From positions 188,501-252,500 of the forward strand of contig JAFCMP010000038.1 in the NCBI GenBank assembly GCA_017506865.1: 64,000 nucleotides of DNA, given 5' to 3'. The translations under genes were made by a program, and so were the position numbers. Positions 25,601 through 36,200 of the stretch are shown here, piece by piece; the first letter of the stretch is position 1; each line of letters opens with the position of its first letter. The notes beneath the pieces were generated by a model, which saw only the letters and a program-made list of their open reading frames with translations, was not told the origin of the DNA and did not search any database. Origin of the DNA: Tribonema minus (taxonomy: Eukaryota > Sar > Xanthophyceae > Tribonematales > Tribonemataceae).

Positions 25601-28136
25601 AAGAACCCATGCATTCGTCGCTCTTTCGCCTGCCTGTGCTAGGCACCTGTTCAGTAGTCGTGTACTCGAGGCACTACTCTTGCAAGTGAATTCGTAGGCA
25701 TCAAAAACTGAAGTCGCTTTCGATTCATGCATGAACACCTGCAGCTCCGCCTGCGCTGCTTGACGCTTGTGGCGGGCGCCTGCCTTGCTTGCTGCCTCAG
25801 ATGCCTCTGCCGCACCTACATGCTGTTGAGCAAAGCGCAGGGCAAAGGAAGCACAACGGCATGAACTGTAATCGTGCTGGTCATGATTTGCGAGTGGTTT
25901 TGCTTCAGGCCACACTCGTTCAAACCAACTCACCTGTGAATTGGCTAAATTTCTTTAATTTTTCGAGACGTAAGCGCCTTCTCGGCGCTACAGACATACA
26001 TACGTACTGTGTATTTGCAACACCGTCATGTACTTTTTATTGATTCTCGCTCAGGGCGCGAAAAACCTCTATTCTACCCTGACTAACATCACAATCAGAA
26101 GAAGATCGAAAGTGCACACATGTCACAGGCACTCAGCTCCATGCTCAAACAAGCCAGTGCAAGTCTGCCCCCGTCACTCCTGATTTGCTAGGTCAGCCTC
26201 GTCACAGTCACGCTTGAGACGACATCATACCCATACACATGATCAGGAATGATAAAAAAACAATGTGGCAGCAAACTGACTGCATGTCAAATGCTCGCTG
26301 ACATGAAGATGATCTGATGGCCCAATGCTGACGTCACCGTACGTGAACATGCAAATACTGTGCACAGACTGCATAGTATGCACCACGATGGTGGTCACCA
26401 CGATGCGCGCACCTCCCTCTCCAGCCATCGTTTGAACACAGTCCTCTCCTCCTTGTAGAAGGCAATCTCATCGAGCCGCTGCTGCTGAGGACATTGGTTC
26501 TGAGCAGTCCACGCAGTGGCAGCAAGAATGAGGAGAGAGTCAGCACCAGCCACTTCAAACAGCCTGATGATGTTAGGCATCACAACAACAACCTGAACTG
26601 CAACATAAACGCACAAACCATGCGAAAGCGGTCCGGCTCGTCAACAATATCGCGCGCGCAATTGGGTTGTGGCTGGAGGTGCCTGCATAATTTTGACACG
26701 CTTCCCACGACAAATAGATGGATGTCACATTTGCTGCTGTGCACACATGTCTGACATGAGCCATGTGCTTGATGAAGCACGGCCTGATCTCAAAGTGCAA
26801 GCCTGCGTATGGGCTTTGATGTGCAGCAAAGCGGTTTTGAGGGCCCCATGTATATTTGTTGTGAGCAGTACCCGCAGCAGCGCTTCCTTTCAGAGGGCTT
26901 GGCCGTCAGCACGTGCTGTATATGCAGTTGCAGCAAGCAACTGGCACATCACGCTTTGTGTAATCGAGACACGTGAAAGGAAATGCAAATGCTCAGGTTA
27001 GCGTCACGTCATATTGAAGGCAGACGCATGCAAACAGTTGCAAATGCGAGCAAGAACTTGTTGGTGCCGCTTATTCTGACCATTATTTCAACAGAGGATT
27101 TAGAGTGGTACATGCATGGTCCAGCAGACTGTCTCACCTCAGATCTGTTCGCAAAAGTCGCAGCATCAGCAAGCTTGTGTTCCAGCGCAGCTGCCTCCTC
27201 TTCCAGTCTAGCGGTGCTCTCGTGATTCTCCACGATGCTCAACTGTAACACGCCTCATCACAGCATTCAACATGTAAGTGTAAGCGCCAAAGGCGGAGCG
27301 CCGCTCAACTTCAGTTTGCAACAACAAAGCAATGCAGTTTGCTGCAACGCACACCCTGCAGTGGTTGCAGTTGGACTGGTTTTGAAGTTCAAGGCAATTG
27401 GCCCACACCTAGTTGAGTGACTGACATTGCTTACGGTGCACCAGGGCCACATAATGGGTTGCCACGATGCTATGTGCCATCAGGCGGTAGCCACAGGGGG
27501 CCATGGTATGCTTGTAAATCATGGCATGGTCAAGCATGTTAGAGCATAGCGAGCATTCATTTCAATGAGTGCTGTCCCAGTGCAGACATATCAGCAGGTT
27601 GCAGTGCTCGAATGCTTCACAACCTGGTCTTGATGCTCAGCTGCACATAAGCTGCACATCCGGTGACAGCAGCATCTGATCAAGCTGTATGGTGCTGAGC
27701 TGGTGCACAGTGAGCGTTTCATAGACAATGAGGTGAAGGTCTATGAGCTGGTGACGCATGTCGATGATTGACTCTCTCAGTTCACCCAGTTTTGAAGTTT
27801 GGCAGACGCCATAACAAAGGGTTGGGACTTCGTGGGTCCCTCCTGCTTTGGCTGATGTATCAGGACACCCGACACGCCAGGATCGTGTACAGACTCTGTG
27901 CATATGAGACAAGCGACAGCCGCCTGATGAGAAAATATTCCTACCTCGTGCTGCACGCATGCGTTCTGGAGCTTGAGAACCTCAAGCCTCCTCTGCCTCT
28001 CCGCCTGCTCCTCCAGCGCCAGCTCTGCCTTCAACAGCTTAGCTTCCTCCGAAAGCCTCGCCTCCTCTGCCTCGCTGCTGTCAATGCTGCCTTGAAGCCT
28101 CTCGATCCTGTCGGATAGCTCGCTGAACTGCTCCAT
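22628..28136 (-). CDS. Coiled-coil protein, unknown family
   Basis: Six minus-strand exons, all joined by phase-0 introns: 28136-27945, 27242-27138, 26499-26413, 25822-25739, 24045-23944 and 22792-22628 (TAA), giving 244 residues. Residues 1 to about 105 are heptad-rich and charged ([37 protein letters not shown]), followed by [20 protein letters not shown] and further helical segments ([35 protein letters not shown]) with a Ser/Thr/Ala-rich tail. There is no signal peptide or membrane segment. An in-frame alternative start exists at 28214. The final CGGTAAGC is also a good splice donor, so the stop might be bypassed, but that would break the phase-0 pattern. It could be cytoskeletal, centrosomal or kinetochore-related; nothing seen decides. 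Its start faces ALG5 across about 400 bp. Confidence 0.66.
24256..24269. repeat. Palindromic GTACTTCGAAGTA-type motif
   Basis: GTACTTCGAAGTAT in an intron of the coiled-coil gene. It is one of several near-palindromes of this core in the window; the longest perfect copy is at 53288-53307. Confidence 0.6.
26030..26065 (+). repeat. Dispersed 36-nt repeat, copy 2
   Basis: Same sequence as 5714-5749 with one difference (TTGATT for TTAATT). It lies in intron 3 of the minus-strand coiled-coil gene, so copy 1 is intergenic and copy 2 intronic. Confidence 0.75.
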
Positions 28137-28537
28137 GCTGGCGCGGAATCTCACCAGCGGAAATGGCGTGCTGCACACGCGCAAGAAGAAAGAGAGCACT
28201 CCGATGTGCCACAAAACTTTTCCACGGCGTGCACGCGCTGCAGGAGACGATTCATTCAGGAAATAAAAGCGCGCCGTATCGCGCCAACTTCAACTTCTAC
28301 TTGAGTTTTGAGTTGAAGAATGTGTGTGTGTTTCAATTGAGCTGTGTTCGGTGCATGCGAGGTGGCGCCCAGCCGCTTTTGACGCGGCGATGGAGAGAAA
28401 ATAGCGATAGCCGTAGCTCGGCGGCCTCCTTACAGCATGGCATTGCCTGCACCTCACGCATAGGCAGCGCACAATACAGGCAACGCCGCTGTACCACTTC
28501 CTGCGTAGTGTTGCGAACAGTACCGCGGCTCACAGCA
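28137..28537. promoter_or_regulatory. Shared upstream region of the coiled-coil gene (-) and ALG5 (+)
   Basis: About 400 bp between divergent start codons. It is expected to hold both promoters and 5' UTRs. No TATA-like box could be assigned with confidence. Open frames extend into it from both sides, so the true starts could lie further inside. Confidence 0.5.
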
Positions 28538-31500
28538 ATGGCTGGATTTTCCCCAACCGGGGCATTGCTATTGCCTGCTGCCGCGACGTCGATCGGCCTT
28601 GCATGGCTCGCAATATCGTGGCTGATCAGTCCTGTACTGGTGGCGAGACGTCGCACTCGAGCCTTGCACCATACTGAAACGACGTACATAGTCCCTGCAG
28701 TTGCTGAAGGCGATGCAGGGTCAACTGCACCATTTGACATCCTGCAGGCTGCACCTGCCAAGCTGTTGTCGGTTGTGGTCCCTGCGTACAACGAGGTAGA
28801 TCGACTTCCAGACATGCTGGATGTTACACTGGCTTACCTTGAAGCTGAGGCAAGCAGAAACCCCGCGTTCACCTATGAGGTGCTTGTGGTGGATGACGGT
28901 TCAACGGACACTACCAGCAAGGTGATGTGGACTATACTTGGGAAGCTTGTGCTTGTCGCTACTACTGTTCTTGCTGATGCTGACTAGCAACTTGCGTGTC
29001 AATAGCCAATAGGCATCAAATCAGTGCACAATTTCCTGTGGAGCTCGTGAAGGTCAGTGCTGCCTCTGACTCAGCAGCTTTCCTGCACTCTATCCTGACA
29101 TGCTGAGGGTAGTTGATTATGATGCAGTCGCCTTAACCATTGCATTGCTTTCGCACTCTGGCACATGACTAGGTGGCGCTGGACTATTCGCAGCGACTGG
29201 GCACAGATGTGCTGCGGGTATGCACATTGAGACAGAATATGGGCAAGGGAGCGGCCATACGGGAAGGCATGCTGCGCATGAGGGGGCGCTATGCGTTGAT
29301 GGCTGATGCGGACGCTGCAGCAGACATCGAGGATCTGGGGCGCCTGCTGGCGGCAACACAGCAAATACAGGTCTGTGCACATCGCCTGGGATGCTTGCAA
29401 GCGCTGCCATCATCACAGGTGTAATTATGTGCCTGCATCGACATCGCTGTGTCGTGGAGCAGTCATGCTATACTGCCTGGACAACAGGAGTGCGCTTGCC
29501 ATGGTTCAAAAGCTGCGTTGATTCTGGTCGAGCATGGATGTTGCAGCATGCACTCACCTCATAAATGTTTTTCTGGCGCTTCTTACATAGCAAGAAACTA
29601 TAGCCGCAACGTGATTGCATCCAAGGCTGCCCATGCACTTGCCTGTGCATGTCAGGACAATAGCGCGTTGCTTCGAGACGCCAGCTTCCCTTCTCAACTG
29701 TCTTTCACAGGCGTGTTCGTTGCATAGGCAGGTTCAACATAGGTGTGCCTGGCCTTGTCTGTCCATGATAACTCGTTTCGTGCATATGGCATGTAGTGTG
29801 TAATGTGATGCGTGAATTGTTTGATGACCGGTCGCAGGCGAATGGCCTGGGTGTTGGAATTGGCAGCAGGGCGCATATTGAGGCAGAATCTGTCGCTACA
29901 AGGGCGTGGTACAGGTATGTACACCAACAACATCAATCAAAAGTTATTCACTTGACTGGGTATGAATCATTGATCAACATCTACAGTATGCGTTTGAAAA
30001 TGCAAATACTTTGAAGAATGGTGTGACCAGAAACAGCACCAGCTGGGTGAGTGATTTGCAATACTGCAGGCACTTACAGCAATGCGCGCCAGTAGAAGTG
30101 CGGAGTACATGACAGAATGTTCCGCGCATGTGATCACGTCTCGGTGTTCAGTGAACATTCAGTTTGGAGCGCTGTTTGACCCGCTGGCTACTTGCGGATC
30201 AAACGCGGGCTCTCGTGCATGTTCTGTGGGTTGAAGCAACTTCAGGTATGCATATCTATTGGTCCATGCAGATGTCCCCTTCAGATACTGTGCTTCTCAA
30301 CAGCTGCTGCTGCTGCAAAAGCAGCCAACATGTTACAACCCTTTCCGTTATAATCACTACGCTCGTTACAACCCTTTCCGTTATAATCACTACGCTCATC
30401 TTGAAGTGTAAATGACTCAATCATGATGCTGATGCACTTTTCTGGCACTGAAGTGTCAATGACATTTGATGGTGACACAGCTGCTGTCCCTTGTTGCTGG
30501 GTTTGCTGATGTCTCAGGACCATCATGATGCGGGTTTTTCATTGGTGCGTCGTGTTGCTCTGCAGCAAGCGCATCCGTGACACACAATGCGGCTTCAAGC
30601 TGTTTACCAGACAGGTACGTGCTCTGCTACGTTTTATTACCAAGTACATGCTGTGCTATATTCTATCATCAGTGGTGCTGCTCCAGAAATCTCTGATGTT
30701 CTCTGAGCACATGCCATATCAAGTGCTGTCCACCCAGTGCGCATGTCACTGGTTGTAACTTGGTGGAATGTTTCAAAGCATGAAATATTTTAGAACCTGT
30801 ACTTGGATGCAAATGTTTTGTTTGCATCAGTGACAGCAGCTGCTGAAGTCTTCTAATGTATGATCAGTTGGCGGTCGCCAAGTCTTTCTCATTATGCGGA
30901 CTTGCAGATCTGTGCTTTGTTATGCTTTGAAGTTAGATGCTTTACAAGGGTTGCTGAGTCAGACTCTTGGAGTACTCCCTGGCAAGCAAGCCAACAGTCC
31001 TCTCTTGGAACATGGGGTCTGGACCTCAAGCTGCACAACACGAACGCGGTCCTCCTGTGACAGATGAGAGCGTGCTGGGCTCACAACAGCAAAAGGCCTC
31101 AGTGGGAGACAAGTGATCTAGCGGAGCATAGCATTTGTTCAGTCCCCCTGTGGCAGTTCTGACCCTGATGCCGAACTGCCAATATTGGTTGTCCACGTGT
31201 ATGCTTCCCCACGCCTCAGGCTGCACATGTGCTCTTCACTACGCTCCATCTGGAGCGCTGGGCGTTTGACATTGAACTGGTTTACCTGTGTGAACGGTTT
31301 GGGATACCGATGGTGGAAGTGGCGGTGACATGGCATGAGGTGCCTGGGTCTAAACTCATCACCAGCAAGGTGAGAGACTCCTCTGCGTTTCCACTGTGCA
31401 GTGCAGGCTTAAATGGAAGTATCTCTTGCTCCATTCATTGCACATCCTTCATTTATGGAGCATGGCCTGAAGGTTTCTGCGCGCAGCGTACTCACCTGCA

Positions 31501-32056
31501 ACGGCAACATCAGCTCTTGTGTTGTCAGGGCAGGTACTTGTGTAAGAGCAGCACAAAGTTCACTGACGCTTTCAGGCAACAGCCCATTGTCAGTCAGTAT
31601 CTTCCGTTGTGGTGCAACACACAGTTGTTGTGGGAGCCCACAGGTGATTTTTGTGACTAATCGACAGCATCTACGGGGCATGCTTGCCAGTACATAGTGT
31701 AGTGATTTTTATATACCAGCATCACTCAACTGCACAAGAAGGGGATTCGGTTGTGCGTTGTGCGACTGGTTGTCAGTGATTTTGAATGTGTGTGCTGTGC
31801 AACTGGCCTCAGCATAATCTTCCAGCCCGCACTCATCATGTCATGTTGCTGTGGCCTTTTGCAACAGCTGGACATCATCACAACCAGCCTCACCATGCTG
31901 CGGGACATGCTGTGTGTGAGAGTGTGCTACACGGCAGGGATATGGAAAATATGCCCCACGGTGATGGCAGCAGCAGCTGCTGCGGTTGCACCAGCAGAAG
32001 TGCCAGATACAGCACCACAACAAACGAAACTGGCGTCAGCTTCCAAGCAGGATTGA
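28538..32056 (+). CDS. ALG5: Dolichyl-phosphate beta-glucosyltransferase (ALG5)
   Basis: Six exons: 28538-28921, 29173-29370, 29838-29914, 30518-30614, 31220-31369 and 31868-32056 (TGA), giving 364 residues. ALG5 transfers glucose from UDP-Glc to dolichyl phosphate at the cytosolic face of the ER, supplying the donor for glucosylation of the N-glycan precursor. Seen here: an N-terminal membrane anchor (about 9-35, with [19 protein letters not shown]), the GT2 fold starting [18 protein letters not shown], the DDGSTD nucleotide-binding motif (119-124), [13 protein letters not shown], the DAD metal-binding motif (173-175), [41 protein letters not shown] and the [11 protein letters not shown] segment typical of the family. 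The tail is Ala-rich and hydrophilic. AATAAA lies 14 nt after the stop and TGTAA about 50 nt after it. The ATG at 28538 gives the expected anchor; an upstream in-frame open stretch is not needed. Confidence 0.95.
30332..30397. repeat. 33-bp direct repeat, two perfect copies
   Basis: GTTACAACCCTTTCCGTTAT plus 13 more bases is repeated head-to-tail in intron 3 of ALG5 (starts at 30332 and 30365). Confidence 0.85.
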
Positions 32057-33227
32057 AGTGTGCATGCGACAATAAATGCACATGCTTCTCTCTTTCTTGA
32101 TGCTGTAAAGTATCTGGTTGTGAGTTCATCATTCCTGTTGTGGTGGTGCTGCAATGCTATGTGCATGTACACCTTGAATCAATCGAATCATCAGCGACGC
32201 ATGAAGTGGTGAGTAGTCCCACAAACAAGGTGCCCACTGCAAGGTTCCAGTTGACTTGTAGGACCTGCAATATTGTGCAACATATACTTGTATGCATATT
32301 TGAGCATGCTTCTTTGAAGTATATCAGGTCCTTTGTTTATAACAACATGAAGCACGAGTTCTTGCCGTGTCTCGCTTGCAAGCCCGTCCTGTGCCACGAC
32401 TACGTTGCTACCCATAATGTCTCAATTGATCGGGGCAATGGACGAGGGCCTGCCGGCTCAGGGTGCCTCAATGGGCTTTTTTCATGTTTGTTACGACCCG
32501 GACCTCTAACACATGCGAGTTGAATGGGTAAAACCATAGCGAACGGGCCTAAGCTAAGTTACTGTCGCCGGGCTACCCCGTTTCGCAGTGCCGCGTCATG
32601 ATTACAAGCAGATATTGGACCCATAGCTCGCTATCCACCCTGTTCATCTTTGTAAACCTATCATGTCGGTAACCTGATTGCAGAATTTCCAGTTGACACA
32701 CAATGACTCAATAAGGTGGCCCAAGACTTTGCAACGGTGGAGCACTGTCTCTTCCACAATTTGCATCATTATGGCCTGAAGTTTGAAGAGTAGGTATATA
32801 CATACAACTGGCATGCTGGACTGTGGGCTGCATTGGCAACAAAACACGTCAAGTCACCAACACAAACGTACCTGGAACTGTCAATGTGCTTTGTTGTACA
32901 AGCGCCAGGACCAAATTCAATCATCACAAGGTTCTGTAAGGTGACTTTTTCAGTACTTCTAAACATACACAATTTCACGTCTTAAACGGACGTGCATTCG
33001 TTGCAAATCTGACCAAGAAACCAAGTAGAAGACAGAGAGAAAACACATGCGGTACGAGACCCATGGTGCAAAAACGTTGAAAAGGCATATTGGTAGCAAT
33101 TTGAGGAGCCAGTCCGCTCAACACGCAGTCAACAGTGACTTCGACATAAGCATCAATATGATGACACTTGCGAACACACACCGCGAGCACAATGTTTGGT
33201 TGCATTTAGCATGGGAAACATGGGTGT
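32057..33227. other. Intergenic region between convergent ALG5 and the UBL/EF-like gene
   Basis: Two 3' flanks meet here. No exon, repeat or RNA gene is recognised. Confidence 0.55.
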
Positions 33228-36200
33228 TTACTTGAGGCCAACATTGCCCAGTCCCAGCTCAACAAATGCGTCGAGAACCAGTTCAATCTTGGCTTCGACC
33301 GTCTTGCCATCTCCAAGGGATGCCACCGCCAGCCGTGCAGCAGCCCTCACACATTCAAAGAACGTGAGCTCCTTGAGCTCCAGCAGTGGCTTGGGGGACC
33401 TGTGACAACAAGACGTTCAGCCATTAGCTCTGACAGTTATGGTGATGATCATAACAGTGCACGCGAACCTCAGGTTGTCATGGGCATGTTGATAGCAACA
33501 AGGCTGTTCGAGATTGTGCACAAAATCACGAGTTCACATCACTGAAGGAATGTTTGCGCTAAGAAGTGACGTTGGACGTGTGAGCATGCTTGCAAGGAGA
33601 ACTGATGTGGTCCTTCGGTGCTACGAGGATCAAACAAATGTGGCAGTGAGACTTAATCTTTTGAGTACGGTGCAGCTATGATGGTATCTTGCTGGACCCT
33701 GCTGTGTTTGGTTGAGCACTGGCTTTTGAGCACTTGAAAAACAAAACAGTGATTATTGACATCAAAATAACGTTATAAATTTATAAACAACAAGTAAACA
33801 AAGACTCGCAGCAGGTATCAAGGAGTCATACTGTAGTAAGTGCAATCTTACCCCTGTGCTCCAAAGAATGACCTCTCCACCAGTACGCTGAACACTGGTG
33901 GCTCCTGACGGTACCCTTCTGGGGGAGCTGTGCTGGCACCAACAACACCACAATCACTGACCAGCTGTTGGTATGCTGCCAGCGACAGTGTTGCATTAGC
34001 CTTGGCGTCACCATTCTGCAACCTGCCAGGGGTGAGAATAGCAGGCGTGTGCACTGTCTATAGTCAGCATGCCAACATGATGCTTGTTGCTTATCAACAC
34101 GTGCATCAGACAGTGAGACACTGTCATCATTTACAACGCGGTAGCTGCTATCATGTTTATTAGCACAGGTCGACCCCAGCCATGCGTGTGTTTAAGCTGT
34201 TCCATGATCTCAGATGAATCACGGCCTAATCGACAGCGATGGTGATTGACAAATCTGGAAGTAACATGCTGACAACGGATATATAAGCAATTCAGCAGTA
34301 TCATCGGCCATCAACACCACATGAATTTAGGCGAATTGTATGCATTGCCATCCAGCCGGACAGGCAGGTTTGGGTTGCATTGCTTGCAGGCCCATGACAT
34401 TTTTTACAAAGGCACGCAATCTAACTGTTGATGGCCATGTTGCCATACTTGTGGCAGTACAACATCATGCCAGTGCGTAGTAGCACTGCGTTAGCCCTGT
34501 GCAGTCGTCGCAGGGATGTCAGTTGAGTGAGCCCTCCAGCGGGATGTTGGGTCGGGCGTAAGCATGGAGTGAAGCATGGTGACACTGCGACTTTACATGT
34601 GAGCAGCAGACCCCACCTGCTTCGATACAGATGCAGAGTATGACTACAGCCTGCCGTCCTGATGTTTCAGCAGCTTGCCTGGTCCGATTCCCATCTGAGC
34701 CATATGCGGCATAGAGCAGGAAGATGGCCTGTAGTAGACTGGTATTCTCTGCCAGATAGCCCTCCAGACCAGGGCCCAGCAGTGCTGCATCAGCCTGATC
34801 AGATGGTGAAGCAGACGAGAATCAGCAGAAGGTGAGGTGGGTACACACCAGTTCAGCAGGGACAAGACTGTCCTCAGACACCTTCTGAATAAGCCACTTT
34901 TGCAGGCAGGGCTGCATTGTGAAAGTGGACTGCATGTTTTGTAATATGCTTCTTGGATGTATTTATGCTGAAGCGCATTGACAGTTGTGGGAAATAGCTT
35001 TTCAACAGTGCCAAGGCCCTCCCCCCAAGAATATGACGTACTTGAAGTACACATCATCATTGAACAATGCTTCGATTGTGCCTGAGTTTAAAACACAGAC
35101 ACACACGCACACACACACACACACGGTATTCACACGGTATTCCTCATGACGCACTGCCTGTATTTGACATGTACGAGACGTGTTCATACCAACCTCGTCG
35201 TGCAAACTCGAGCATTTTCGCCTAGAGAACATGAGCGCGTGTCTCTGCATCGAGTGCGAGTGTATATGCATTTCAATGTCACATATGCAAGGTAACAACA
35301 AGTTCAGCAGTTATTTGTGTGTACCTGCAGCATCCAGTGCATGACATGCCAACTTATAGTGCTATTAGAGAGCTGCTTCAGTGTACATATACCGCCATCA
35401 CATTCACTGTAAGCTATCCAGTCATGTTGCCTTCAGGGACTGATGCCAATGGCACACCAGAACGGATTCAAAATGAACATCTTTAGTCAAAGGAACATGT
35501 AACGACAACGTGGCAATGCGCCATTGCTCACATACCGCCCAACGTTTGGATGGTCCCGTGGAGTTGTCAAAATGGGGTGTCATATGCTGCACTTGCGCTG
35601 CACCTGCCAGCTGCGTTTTTCGTTGATTTGATTGTTGATGCGCCATGTGCATCCTCACACTGCCACGAGGATGTTTTGAAATGGACAATCATCATCACAT
35701 GGCATGCACATGTGTGCTCACCGGGTCAGCGGCAATCCGTTTGGCTTGGTCTGTGACCTTGCCTTCCAGGAGCGACTCCAATGTGGCAATTGCCTTTGCA
35801 CCTCCCTGCGCGTAAGAGTGCGCAATGAGACACCTGTCAATACATGTAGTACTACGGCCTTCAGTTCAACTGTGCGACAGGCTGCGTTTGGGATGGAGGG
35901 TTGGTGATGCGCGCGTAGTTCTTCACTGCGTTCAAGCTCATGGGCGATTTGATTGCGAGGCATTGCCTGGGCGCAAGTCAAGAGGTTTCCTGTGCTGAGC
36001 ACTGCATGGGCAAATATCCTTCATACAACCTAAGCAAAGAGGACGCCATCAATCTGCACGCACGTGCTCATTGCTAAACCCTACTAGCTGCTCAAGGCGT
36101 GCCTGACATGACATGACAAAGGAATCACCGAGCCTTACCCTAACCCTAAGGCACCGCAAGTTTGACACTGATGGGAGCTCAATGGGAGCAGATGCATGGG

